Shown in pieces: positions 22,744 to 35,600 of a stretch of DNA of 64,000 nt. Both the position numbers and the translations under genes were made by a program. The notes below the pieces were generated by a model. The model was not told the DNA's origin and did no database searches. It saw only the letters and a program-made list of their open reading frames with translations. Origin of the DNA: Balanoglossus misakiensis (lineage: Eukaryota > Hemichordata); the NCBI GenBank assembly GCA_040954595.2, contig CM082578.2:14570001-14634000 (forward strand), written 5' to 3'. Each line of letters opens with the position of its first letter. Within the stretch, counting starts at the first letter, position 1.

Positions 22744-25700
22744 ATGAAGTCAGTCATGACACATCTCCAAAGACGTCGCAAATCTTTCCCAGTCGCTCTG
22801 TTGTGTTTCGCCCTGCTTTGCGTTTCTACCGCCAGCCGCAATGAAGTCAATCTTGTAGACAACGTTTACACGGATGTGTGGGTGGCAATCAGCAAAAACG
22901 TCTCTGAAGATGCAAACTTGGTTGACAAGATCAAGGTAGGACAGCGTTATTCCCACTCTTTGGGCTCGTGTAACAAAGTCAACGTTTTTCGCTTTTAGGA
23001 ATAATCAAAGACGGGTGTAGTTTTTCCTTCAGAAGTTGTACACACTAATTTATTCACGTAAATTCTTTTGCGGGTATTCAATCCCAAAATCCAGAAGCCT
23101 TGTTAGCGATGATGGAGTTTATTCATCCTCGAGTTCCATGGATAAAATCTCGCGGGGCTTTAAATTTACAAAATTGGACTATTTTTGTTTGCTACGCTCT
23201 GATCAATGTTTTTTTGCACAGGACTTGTTTACAAACGCGTCCCAATCACTCTACGAAGCCACTGAACACAGAGCCGTATTTGGCACGATCACAATTGTTT
23301 TACCTGTAACCTGGGGTGACAGTATCGCGTCAGAGAGGGCCACAACTCAAACGTTTGAATCTGCTAATGTCATAATCGATGTCGCAAATCCGTCGGAGGG
23401 CGATAACCCTTACACCAAACAACCTTATGAATGTGGAGACAAGGGCGAATATATACACTTAACACCAACTTGGATCACAGACAGAGATTATTCGGTGAAG
23501 ATGTGGGGTGATTCAGGTAGGGACGGTCTTCATTCATTTGTACTTTGAAGACAAAGGAAAGAGAACTGTCGATGTTGAATCGGAAGAATAGAAACAAAAG
23601 CAAGCAAGGTTCCAATTTATTGCTAATAATACCTAGCATTATAATCATGAATGATGGCCAGCAAAGAAAATCCGAGACACTGCTCTCAAATTCAAGTCAA
23701 GAAATTGAAAACATTAAAGAATCACATAAGTCTCATTTAAGAAGTTTTGTAGTGTATATGAAATACGCGTGATAAAACGTATTGGCAGAATTAGTCATTG
23801 TTTGGCCTCTTTATGATCAGCAAACCGTTGATTTTTTCTACAGGTAAGGTATTGGTACACGAATGGGCCCATCTACAATGGGGTTTGTTTAATGAATACC
23901 CAAGCAAAGGCGAACCTCATTTTTATGAATCGAAAAAAGGTGAGATACTTCAGGTAAAATGCTCGGAACATATAACTGGTCAAGAACTTGATGACGGTGG
24001 TCAACCTTGCGAACCTGACATTTCATCCGATGCTTGTAAATTCTACCCGGACGATTCTAACACAGCTACCGGTTCATACATGTGCGCACAATATTTAGAA
24101 TCTGTAAGTATACACTTAAAAATGATACAAAATCGCACTGCAATCTGACTATCTCGTTTATAACGTAAACCAAGGTTTGTGATAGGAGACTTTATAAATT
24201 TGTCTATCGTGGCAAGTTATATTTGTTTGTTACTTTATACCATTGTATAAGTGGTATTCAAGACCGTGAGAATCAAATGTCTTTAATGTATTTGTCAAGA
24301 ATTCTCGGTATTAACTATAATGTAAATACAACACAGTGATTGTACAAACACTTGGCAGTGGCCATTAGAACATGCTGGCAATTTTTAAGCTAGAAAATGA
24401 ATTGTGAGACATTTCATTTTCTATCCCTGTTCTCTCAAAAGGTGGTCAGTTTTTGTCACGGCGATAGAACAGATTCTGAAAGAGAGTCGTCGTTACATGA
24501 CGCTGTGGTAGAAAACGAACATAATTTGATGTGTAAAAGTGACAGTGCCTGGACAGTCATGGATAAAACTCCTGATTTCAAGAATGTTAACGATCCCAGA
24601 GAAAACTTGCCAACGACTCCCACCTTTAATGTTGTGAAGGAAGAACAATATCGAAGCGTGATAGTCATGGACCAATCCGGAAGCATGGACAGCGTAAATA
24701 TCAAATTGATTTGGTTTTCTTTTCACTAGTACCGATGACCTATTGAGCATTAGATCACCAAATCTCTGTGGAATTGGGACATTTCGGTGTGCGTTAGATT
24801 CCAATGTTGACACAGGCAACCTACATTTTCCAAAACCATGCTTATGTACACTTCGTCGACCTGAAAACATCCTCTGATTTTCTGATGTGAACTAATATGT
24901 AGTTTAATGAGTTAGATTTTTCCGTTGCAGTATTATCGTTCAGACCAACAACTTCAGGCTGCGACTAAGTACATCAACTACACTCTTCCCGACTACAGCT
25001 GGGTTGGTATTGTAAAGTTTGAAACGGATGCAACCATTCTTGCTGAGTTGACCCAACTGGTCGATCAGGAAGCTCGGCAAGATTTGATTGACAAGTTACC
25101 CAACACCCCATATGGATCGACTTGCATAGGATGTGGTTTACTTTCTGGTATTGAAGTAAGAACAGACATTTTTACATACAAGTATTTCTCGTTTATGCGC
25201 CTTTTAACTTCTCTCGAAGTTAAAAGGCGCACATGCAACCAGTCAGCTGGAGTTCATCAAGTAATCATGTTATTTGCAGGTCCTTGAAAGTAGCACTGCA
25301 TTCGATAGCGCTGCAGGGGGCATTATTTTCCTCACAACAGACGGGGGTGAGAACGTTGCTCCTTACATCAGAGACGTGGAAGAAGAACTGATTAACAAGA
25401 GCATTATTGTTGACACGTTGGCATTGAGTGATGCAGCCGACGAACAACTTCAGGAATTGTCTGAGAACACGGGTGGCAAAGCATGCTGGTACTCCGGAAG
25501 TGACGAATCCACACAGCTACACGACTGTTTCACAGTGTCGGTCACAGAAAGAACAAGTTCAAACCCGGATACGCCTATTCAGGTATACGTATAGACCTAC
25601 ATGTTGTGAGTGCCGACATGTTTTGTTTAGTGTGTGTTATTGCTGTTGATGTGTAGCGTTTCTGAAGTTTGTCGTTGATTGGTTAACAATATGATTGACG

Positions 25701-27950
25701 TAAGCCCCGCCTAACAATGCAGATATTCTTTAGGGTTGGGGTTTATAGTGTTTTTAGTGTCAGTAGTTACATAGTGAATTTTGCATCGCAAGCATATGTG
25801 TAACACCAATTTTCTTATCCTGTCAACAGCTTGTAAGTTATAAGACAACCATCGGCGCAGGCGGAAATGAGACAGGGACAGTTACAATAGACTCCAGCAT
25901 TGGTCGAGATACCCACTTTTTCTTCTTCTGGGATTTCGGTAGCAGCAGCGAAGTTGACGTCTTCATCACGCAACCTGACGGGACAATGATAACAGAAGGA
26001 GATTCTCAATATTACAGCGATTATGCTCTTCGCACTATTGTCATTGTAATTGATGGTACTGCTGAGGTAGATATGTTAACTTTAATACACAGCTCATATA
26101 AACCCACTCATTTACTTTGAGTTTTGCCCAGTCAAGTATGACGAATAATGCCATGATGATAACGAAACCGTATTGCTTGGTCACCGAATCTGGAAATCCA
26201 TTTTGTTTTAGGCTGGAATTTGGCAATACGTCGTGGCGAACCCGAGCTATAGTCAATCGGTTGAAATATCTGTCGATTCTAAAGCGTCATCTGCCAATCC
26301 CATCACAGTAACGGCAAAACCGAGTTCGTCGTCCGTCACAGAGTCCCCGCCATGGATCGCAATCTTTGCAGAAGTTGCCCAAGGATACAGTCCTGTGTTG
26401 AACGCTCATGTCATCGCTACTGTTGAAAGACCAAGCCCTCATGAGAATGTCGATGTACAGTTGTTTGACACCGGAACAGGTGACCCAGGCGAATTCCTTT
26501 TTATTACCTAGGCCTACTCATTATTTTGGTATTGCTCACTGAAAGTTAGTTTGACATTCCATGAAAAAAAATTCAATGAAACTGGCTCTCAAAAGTGATT
26601 ATTGTATGGACAGGCCCTACCTGGGTACATGTGTGCGTGAGAGAGAGACAGAGAGAAGAGACGGACATAGAGTGTGTACACGTTCATAAAAGGATTAACC
26701 TGTTATTTCATTATTGTATGATTTTCCAGGCGCTGATGCAACGAAAGACGACGGAGTATACGCGGGATACTTTCTGGACTTTGTCGATGCCGGCTGTTCG
26801 CCATGTCGTTACAGTATACAAGTTACCGCCAACGATGGAGACGGCGCTGCAGTGATAAATACTGTTGGAAACTCTCGGGCTATGCCGAGGAATTATTGTA
26901 AGTATGAAACTGCGTGTATTACCCTATAGCGGCTGTATAATGATGTACCAGTAAGCCAACATGTATTTTTCTCACACTGTTGTACCATAGACAGTAGAGT
27001 CTGTGGTTATACGGATTTATTAAACTTGCTTGTACGCCAGCTGACAATAGATCGAAAGACAACCAATCGTGGTTATCGACCTTTACCACTACTCAGTTTG
27101 TCGACACCATCGATACTCTCATGGTTCAACAACAAATATTGACTCGTACTTGTACGTCCCTATACTATAGGAATTAAGCTTGACATTGAGTTCGACCAAA
27201 GACAGGGTTGGACCGATCGATAGGCAGAGAGGGCGTGCGCAATATTCATTAGACCATATACCAGGAAGTCACCAATGATTTGCACTTGCTTTCGGATGCA
27301 ATATCGTCTAAGATTTTCTTTGTATTTTTGCATGGGCATTCACCCAGCCGTGATTCCAGAACCAGAAGAAAGCAGCTCCACGGATAGTTTTGACCGAGTA
27401 GCCTCAGCTGGTTCTGTTCAGGTCGATGATAGCGTCGAGTATGTTGACTGGACTGACCCCAATGATGACCCCTTTCCACCATCACGCATCAGTGACCTAC
27501 TGGTAGTGGAGACGTCCTTTGTGGATTACACCGTCATTCTCCAATGGACGGCGATGGGAGATGACTTAGACGTCGGCACAGGTAAAGTTGTCTTATGAAT
27601 AACGCAGCTATTATTCTGATATACCGCGCTCAAGAACAGGCATCGGGAAATATGGAATTACATGTTCTTTCTGTTCATGTTTGAAATAAATGTGGAAACT
27701 GTCATTGGGGAGTTAACATATTATATTGTAAATATATATACAAAAAACAACAAGAGAAGAACCGCGAAAAAGTCAATGCAAGATTAGTTCATACAACAAG
27801 TTTCCCAAAATATATAAGACCTGGTGTACTGAACATTTAATCTTGAAGAATATACACTAACATTTTCCGTTTTATTTACTTTCCTTCTTTCCGTCTTTCC
27901 ACATGGCTGTCTTGTCTATCACTGTGTCTTTGTCTCGTCTGTCGATGCTT

Positions 27951-28004
<54 letters not shown>

Positions 28005-28517
28005 CAACCAACAGCATCAAGTTATGACCTTCGTTATGACACAGATTTCGACCGAATCCTGAATGGTTTCGACAACTGCACACAATTAACCGACGAAAGC
28101 TTGACGGAAGGTACTCTAACCGATCCCCTGGAAAGCGGTCAACAGGAAAGTGTAACCGTACAGTTGCCTTCTCTCTCCCAGATGATTGTCCACTATTTCT
28201 CCATTCGAGCGGTAGACAAAGCAAACAATACCGGAGAGCCTTCCAACATTGCCCGGTCGACCGTAACCCAGGCTATTACACCACTCAACACTACAACGCA
28301 AGCTACGACGCTCCAGCCTGTAGCGTACCCCGGTCTACAGTGGTGGGAAATAACGCTCATCGTCATCATGGTCCTTGTATCAGCAACTTTATTGGGAGCC
28401 GTCGTGGCGCTTCTCGTCTACTATAACAAAGCTAAAAAACCGAACAAAGTGAACACTGTTGATGCTGCTACGTCGGTTGACAAAAATGATATGGTATTGA
28501 CCGAAGTTGACTGTTGA
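22744..28517 (+). CDS. CLCA: CLCA family metalloprotease, copy 3, diverged (11 exons)
   Basis: Coding exons: 22744-22935, 23222-23516, 23844-24103, 24442-24693, 24931-25155, 25280-25582, 25830-26066, 26212-26479, 26730-26897, 27348-27581, 28015-28517. Intron phases match the other copies; the protein has 978 residues. The signal peptide has a longer, basic N-region (MKSVMTHLQRRRKS) before its hydrophobic core. The protease motif is HEWAH (H168, E169, H172), but the following conserved acidic residue of copies 1 and 2 is Asn (N179, in LFNEYP). The VWA MIDAS is the standard DQSGS at 326-330. The beta-rich and FnIII-like segments are clear (GADATKDDGVY is nearly the vertebrate CLCA phrase). The membrane helix is about 924-948, with a 30-residue tail ending in Cys. 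It is the oldest of the three copies by divergence. Its 3' end abuts the satellite array. Confidence 0.92.
25196..25231. repeat. Perfect inverted repeat (16-bp arms, 4-nt loop) in CLCA copy 3 intron 5
   Basis: Left arm 25196-25211 and right arm 25216-25231 are exact reverse complements around the loop TCTC. The arms contain gcgccttttaac. The hairpin sits 40 bp after the exon 5 donor and is absent from copies 1 and 2. Confidence 0.9.
27955..28000. repeat. (CT)23 microsatellite serving as polypyrimidine tract of CLCA copy 3 exon 11
   Basis: A pure CT run of 46 bp ends 14 bp before the acceptor AG at 28013-28014. By position it is the polypyrimidine tract of the last intron. Confidence 0.95.
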
Positions 28518-28680
28518 TTGAGAAGTATCAATTCTGCACTAATATTGAAGGCAATTTACAATTTTTCATAAACCTCAACAGAGATGTGTTCTATCACAAT
28601 TGTAAATTCGTAAAATGTGTGTACTAATAGACAACAACGGTGAAATTACGTACCAATGTAAATGACTTTTCAGTCCAAAT

Positions 28681-28686
28681 AATAAA
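28681..28686 (+). promoter_or_regulatory. Polyadenylation signal AATAAA of CLCA copy 3
   Basis: A canonical AATAAA lies 164 bp after the stop codon at 28517. The satellite starts only about 55 bp further on. Confidence 0.6.
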
Positions 28687-28740
28687 AAAATCATTAAGTA
28701 TCGCATACATTGTATGTACATATATTAATTCAAGTACGGT

Positions 28741-29165
28741 AGCTATAACCCATGATTTTTGAGATTTCGCAAAATTTCGTCGATTTTTGAAAAAAATCAT
28801 GGGTTATAGCTCATGAAAATCTTCAGAAAATGACAATTTTTCGACTTTGCTAAATTTCAAAATTTCGTCGATTTTTGAAAAAAATCATGGGTTATAGCTC
28901 ATGAAAATCTTCAAAAAATGACAATTTTTCGACTTTTCTAAATTTCAAAATTTCGTCGATTTTTGAAAAAATCATGGGTTATAGCTCATGAAAATCATCA
29001 GAAAATGACAATTTTTCGACTTTGCGAAATTTCAAAATTTCGTCGATTTTTGAAAAAATCATGGGTTATAGCTCATGAAAATCATCAAAAAATGACAATT
29101 TTTCGACTTTGCGAAATCTCAAAATTTCGTCGATTTTTGAAAAAATCATGGGTTATAGCTCATGA
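28741..29165 (+). repeat. Left edge of the satellite: diverged type B units
   Basis: It begins with about 20 bp in reverse orientation (agctataacccatgattttt), then about five forward type B units that differ from one another and contain cttcag or catcag variants and length changes in poly-A. This is the expected picture for an array edge that escapes homogenisation. Confidence 0.85.
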
Positions 29166-32100
29166 AAATCGTCAGAAATCGCCGATTTTTCGACTTTTCC
29201 AAACTTCGAAATTTGGCCGATTTTTGAAGAAATCATGGGTTATAGCTCATGAAAATCGTCAGAAATCGCCGATTTTTCGACTTTTCCAAACTTCGAAATT
29301 TGGCCGATTTTTGAAGAAATCATGGGTTATAGCTCATGAAAATCGTCAGAAATCGCCGATTTTTCGACTTTTCCAAACTTCGAAATTTGGCCGATTTTTG
29401 AAGAAATCATGGGTTATAGCTCATGAAAATCGTCAGAAATCGCCGATTTTTCGACTTTTCCAAACTTCGAAATTTGGCCGATTTTTGAAGAAATCATGGG
29501 TTATAGCTCATGAAAATCGTCAGAAATCGCCGATTTTTCGACTTTTCCAAACTTCGAAATTTGGCCGATTTTTGAAGAAATCATGGGTTATAGCTCATGA
29601 AAATCGTCAGAAATCGCCGATTTTTCGACTTTTCCAAACTTCGAAATTTGGCCGATTTTTGAAGAAATCATGGGTTATAGCTCATGAAAATCGTCAGAAA
29701 TCGCCGATTTTTCGACTTTTCCAAACTTCGAAATTTGGCCGATTTTTGAAGAAATCATGGGTTATAGCTCATGAAAATCGTCAGAAATCGCCGATTTTTC
29801 GACTTTTCCAAACTTCGAAATTTGGCCGATTTTTGAAGAAATCATGGGTTATAGCTCATGAAAATCGTCAGAAATCGCCGATTTTTCGACTTTTCCAAAC
29901 TTCGAAATTTGGCCGATTTTTGAAGAAATCATGGGTTATAGCTCATGAAAATCGTCAGAAATCGCCGATTTTTCGACTTTTCCAAACTTCGAAATTTGGC
30001 CGATTTTTGAAGAAATCATGGGTTATAGCTCATGAAAATCGTCAGAAATCGCCGATTTTTCGACTTTTCCAAACTTCGAAATTTGGCCGATTTTTGAAGA
30101 AATCATGGGTTATAGCTCATGAAAATCGTCAGAAATCGCCGATTTTTCGACTTTTCCAAACTTCGAAATTTGGCCGATTTTTGAAGAAATCATGGGTTAT
30201 AGCTCATGAAAATCGTCAGAAATCGCCGATTTTTCGACTTTTCCAAACTTCGAAATTTGGCCGATTTTTGAAGAAATCATGGGTTATAGCTCATGAAAAT
30301 CGTCAGAAATCGCCGAATTTTCGACTTTTCCAAACTTCGAAATTTGGCCGATTTTTGAAGAAATCATGGGTTATAGCTCATGAAAATCGTCAGAAATCGC
30401 CGATTTTTCGACTTTTCCAAACTTCGAAATTTGGCCGATTTTTGAAGAAATCATGGGTTATAGCTCATGAAAATCGTCAGAAATCGCCGATTTTTCGACT
30501 TTTCCAAACTTCGAAATTTGGCCGATTTTTGAAGAAATCATGGGTTATAGCTCATGAAAATCGTCAGAAATCGCCGATTTTTCGACTTTTCCAAACTTCG
30601 AAATTTGGCCGATTTTTGAAGAAATCATGGGTTATAGCTCATGAAAATCGTCAGAAATCGCCGATTTTTCGACTTTTCCAAACTTCGAAATTTGGCCGAT
30701 TTTTGAAGAAATCATGGGTTATAGCTCATGAAAATCGTCAGAAATCGCCGATTTTTCGACTTTTCCAAACTTCGAAATTTGGCCGATTTTTGAAGAAATC
30801 ATGGGTTATAGCTCATGAAAATCGTCAGAAATCGCCGATTTTTCGACTTTTCCAAACTTCGAAATTTGGCCGATTTTTGAAGAAATCATGGGTTATAGCT
30901 CATGAAAATCGTCAGAAATCGCCGATTTTTCGACTTTTCCAAACTTCGAAATTTGGCCGATTTTTGAAGAAATCATGGGTTATAGCTCATGAAAATCGTC
31001 AGAAATCGCCGATTTTTCGACTTTTCCAAACTTCGAAATTTGGCCGATTTTTGAAGAAATCATGGGTTATAGCTCATGAAAATCGTCAGAAATCGCCGAT
31101 TTTTCGACTTTTCCAAACTTCGAAATTTGGCCGATTTTTGAAGAAATCATGGGTTATAGCTCATGAAAATCGTCAGAAATCGCCGATTTTTCGACTTTTC
31201 CAAACTTCGAAATTTGGCCGATTTTTGAAGAAATCATGGGTTATAGCTCATGAAAATCGTCAGAAATCGCCGATTTTTCGACTTTTCCAAACTTCGAAAT
31301 TTGGCCGATTTTTGAAGAAATCATGGGTTATAGCTCATGAAAATCGTCAGAAATCGCCGATTTTTCGACTTTTCCAAACTTCGAAATTTGGCCGATTTTT
31401 GAAGAAATCATGGGTTATAGCTCATGAAAATCGTCAGAAATCGCCGATTTTTCGACTTTTCCAAACTTCGAAATTTGGCCGATTTTTGAAGAAATCATGG
31501 GTTATAGCTCATGAAAATCGTCAGAAATCGCCGATTTTTCGACTTTTCCAAACTTCGAAATTTGGCCGATTTTTGAAGAAATCATGGGTTATAGCTCATG
31601 AAAATCGTCAGAAATCGCCGATTTTTCGACTTTTCCAAACTTCGAAATTTGGCCGATTTTTGAAGAAATCATGGGTTATAGCTCATGAAAATCGTCAGAA
31701 ATCGCCGATTTTTCGACTTTTCCAAACTTCGAAATTTGGCCGATTTTTGAAGAAATCATGGGTTATAGCTCATGAAAATCGTCAGAAATCGCCGATTTTT
31801 CGACTTTTCCAAACTTCGAAATTTGGCCGATTTTTGAAGAAATCATGGGTTATAGCTCATGAAAATCGTCAGAAATCGCCGATTTTTCGACTTTTCCAAA
31901 CTTCGAAATTTGGCCGATTTTTGAAGAAATCATGGGTTATAGCTCATGAAAATCGTCAGAAATCGCCGATTTTTCGACTTTTCCAAACTTCGAAATTTGG
32001 CCGATTTTTGAAGAAATCATGGGTTATAGCTCCTGAAAATCGTCAGAAATCGCCGATTTTTCGACTTTTCCAAACTTCGAAATTTGGCCGATTTTTGAAG

Positions 32101-32691
32101 AAATCATGGGTTATAGCTCATGAAAATCGTCAGAAATCGCCGATTTTTCGACTTTTCCAAACTTCGAAATTTGGCCGATTTTTGAAGAAATCATGGGTTA
32201 TAGCTCATGAAAATCGTCAGAAATCGCCGATTTTTCGACTTTTCCAAACTTCGAAATTTGGCCGATTTTTGAAGAAATCATGGGTTATAGCTCATGAAAA
32301 TCGTCAGAAATCGCCGATTTTTCGACTTTTCCAAACTTCGAAATTTGGCCGATTTTTGAAGAAATCATGGGTTATAGCTCATGAAAATCGTCAGAAATCG
32401 CCGATTTTTCGACTTTTCCAAACTTCGAAATTTGGCCGATTTTTGAAGAAATCATGGGTTATAGCTCATGAAAATCGTCAGAAATCGCCGATTTTTCGAC
32501 TTTTCCAAACTTCGAAATTTGGCCGATTTTTGAAGAAATCATGGGTTATAGCTCATGAAAATCATCAGAAAATGACAATTTTTCGACTTTGCGAAATGTC
32601 AAAATTTCGTCGATTTTTGAAAAAATCATGGGTTATAGCTCATGAAAATCATCAAAAAATGACAATTTTTCGACTTTGCGAAATTTCAAAA
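29166..32691 (+). repeat. Satellite block 1, forward orientation
   Basis: Nearly uniform type A units without length changes, giving an uninterrupted frame of over 1200 codons; about 1.5 type B units close it (32560-32691). A rare variant unit (gccgaatttt) is at 30312. Confidence 0.95.
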
Positions 32692-35600
32692 TGAGCTATA
32701 ACCCATGATTTTTTTAAAAATCGACGAAATTTTGAAATTTCGCAAAGACGAAAAATTTTCATTTTCTGATGATTTTCATGAGCTATAACCCATGATTTTT
32801 TCAAAAATCGACGAAATTTTGACATTTCGCAAAGTCGAAAAATTGTCATTTTCTGATGATTTTCATGAGCTATAACCCATGATTTCTTCAAAAATCGGCC
32901 AAATTTCGAAGTTTGGAAAAGTCGAAAAATCGGCGATTTCTGACGATTTTCATGAGCTATAACCCATGATTTCTTCAAAAATCGGCCAAATTTCGAAGTT
33001 TGGAAAAGTCGAAAAATCGGCGATTTCTGACGATTTTCATGAGCTATAACCCATGATTTCTTCAAAAATCGGCCAAATTTCGAAGTTTGGAAAAGTCGAA
33101 AAATCGGCGATTTCTGACGATTTTCATGAGCTATAACCCATGATTTCTTCAAAAATTGGCCAAATTTCGAAGTTTGGAAAAGTCGAAAAATCGGCGATTT
33201 CTGACGATTTTCATGAGCTATAACCCATGATTTCTTCAAAAATCGGCCAAATTTCGAAGTTTGGAAAAGTCGAAAAATCGGCGATTTCTGACGATTTTCA
33301 TGAGCTATAACCCATGATTTCTTCAAAAATCGGCCAAATTTCGAAGTTTGGAAAAGTCGAAAAATCGGCGATTTCTGACGATTTTCATGAGCTATAACCC
33401 ATGATTTCTTCAAAAATCGGCCAAATTTCGAAGTTTGGAAAAGTCGAAAAATCGGCGATTTCTGACGATTTTCATGAGCTATAACCCATGATTTCTTCAA
33501 AAATCGGCCAAATTTCGAAGTTTGGAAAAGTCGAAAAATCGGCGATTTCTGACGATTTTCATGAGCTATAACCCATGATTTCTTCAAAAATCGGCCAAAT
33601 TTCGAAGTTTGGAAAAGTCGAAAAATCGGCGATTTCTGACGATTTTCATGAGCTATAACCCATGATTTCTTCAAAAATTGGCCAAATTTCGAAGTTTGGA
33701 AAAGTTGAAAAATCGGCGATTTCTGACGATTTTCATGAGCTATAACCCATGATTTCTTCAAAAATCGGCCAAATTTCGAAGTTTGGAAAAGTCGAAAAAT
33801 CGGCGATTTCTGACGATTTTCATGAGCTATAACCCATGATTTCTTCAAAAATCGGCCCAAATTTCGAAGTTTGGAAAAGTCGAAAAATCGGCGATTTCTG
33901 ACGATTTTCATGAGCTATAACCCATGATTTCTTCAAAAATCGGCCAAATTTCGAAGTTTGGAAAAGTCGAAAAATCGGCGATTTCTGACGATTTTCATGA
34001 GCTATAACCCATGATTTCTTCAAAAATCGGCCAAATTTCGAAGTTTGGAAAAGTCGAAAAATCGGCGATTTCTGACGATTTTCATGAGCTATAACCCATG
34101 ATTTCTTCAAAAATCGGCCAAATTTCGAAGTTTGGAAAAGTCGAAAAATCGGCGATTTCTGACGATTTTCATGAGCTATAACCCATGATTTCTTCAAAAA
34201 TCGGCCAAATTTCGAAGTTTGGAAAAGTCGAAAATTCGGCGATTTCTGACGATTTTCATGAGCTATAACCCATGATTTCTTCAAAAATCGGCCAAATTTC
34301 GAAGTTTGGAAAAGTCGAAAAATCGGCGATTTCTGACGATTTTCATGAGCTATAACCCATGATTTCTTCAAAAATCGGCCAAATTTCGAAGTTTGGAAAA
34401 GTCGAAAAATCGGCGATTTCTGACGATTTTCATGAGCTATAACCCATGATTTCTTCAAAAATCGGCCAAATTTCGAAGTTTGGAAAAGTCGAAAAATCGG
34501 CGATTTCTGACGATTTTCATGAGCTATAACCCATGATTTCTTCAAAAATCGGCCAAATTTCGAAGTTTGGAAAAGTCGAAAAATCGGCGATTTCTGACGA
34601 TTTTCATGAGCTATAACCCATGATTTCTTCAAAAATCGGCCAAATTTCGAAGTTTGGAAAAGTCGAAAAATCGGCGATTTCTGACGATTTTCATGAGCTA
34701 TAACCCATGATTTCTTCAAAAATCGGCCAAATTTCGAAGTTTGGAAAAGTCGAAAAATCGGCGATTTCCGACGATTTTCATGAGCTATAACCCATGATTT
34801 CTTCAAAAATCGGCCAAATTTCGAAGTTTGGAAAAGTCGAAAAATCGGCGATTTCCGACGATTTTCATGAGCTATAACCCATGATTTCTTCAAAAATTGG
34901 CCAAATTTCGAAGTTTGGAAAAGTCGAAAAATCGGCGATTTCTGACGATTTTCATGAGCTATAACCCATGATTTCTTCAAAAATCGGCCAAATTTCGAAG
35001 TTTGGAAAAGTCGAAAAATCGGCGATTTCTGACGATTTTCATGAGCTATAACCCATGATTTCTTCAAAAATCGGCCAAATTTCGAAGTTTGGAAAAGTCG
35101 AAAAATCGGCGATTTCTGACGATTTTCATGAGCTATAACCCATGATTTCTTCAAAAATCGGCCAAATTTCGAAGTTTGGAAAAGTCGAAAAATCGGCGAT
35201 TTCTGACGATTTTCATGAGCTATAACCCATGATTTCTTCAAAAATCGGCCAAATTTCGAAGTTTGGAAAAGTCGAAAAATCGGCGATTTCTGACGATTTT
35301 CATGAGCTATAACCCATGATTTCTTCAAAAATCGGCCAAATTCGAAGTTTGGAAAAGTCGAAAAATCGGCGATTTCTGACGATTTTCATGAGCTATAACC
35401 CATGATTTCTTCAAAAATCGGCCAAATTTCGAAGTTTGGAAAAGTCGAAAAATTGGCGATTTCTGACGATTTTCATGAGCTATAACCCATGATTTCTTCA
35501 AAAATCGGCCAAATTTCGAAGTTTGGAAAAGTCGAAAAATCGGCGATTTCTGACGATTTTCATGAGCTATAACCCATGATTTCTTCAAAAATCGGCCAAA

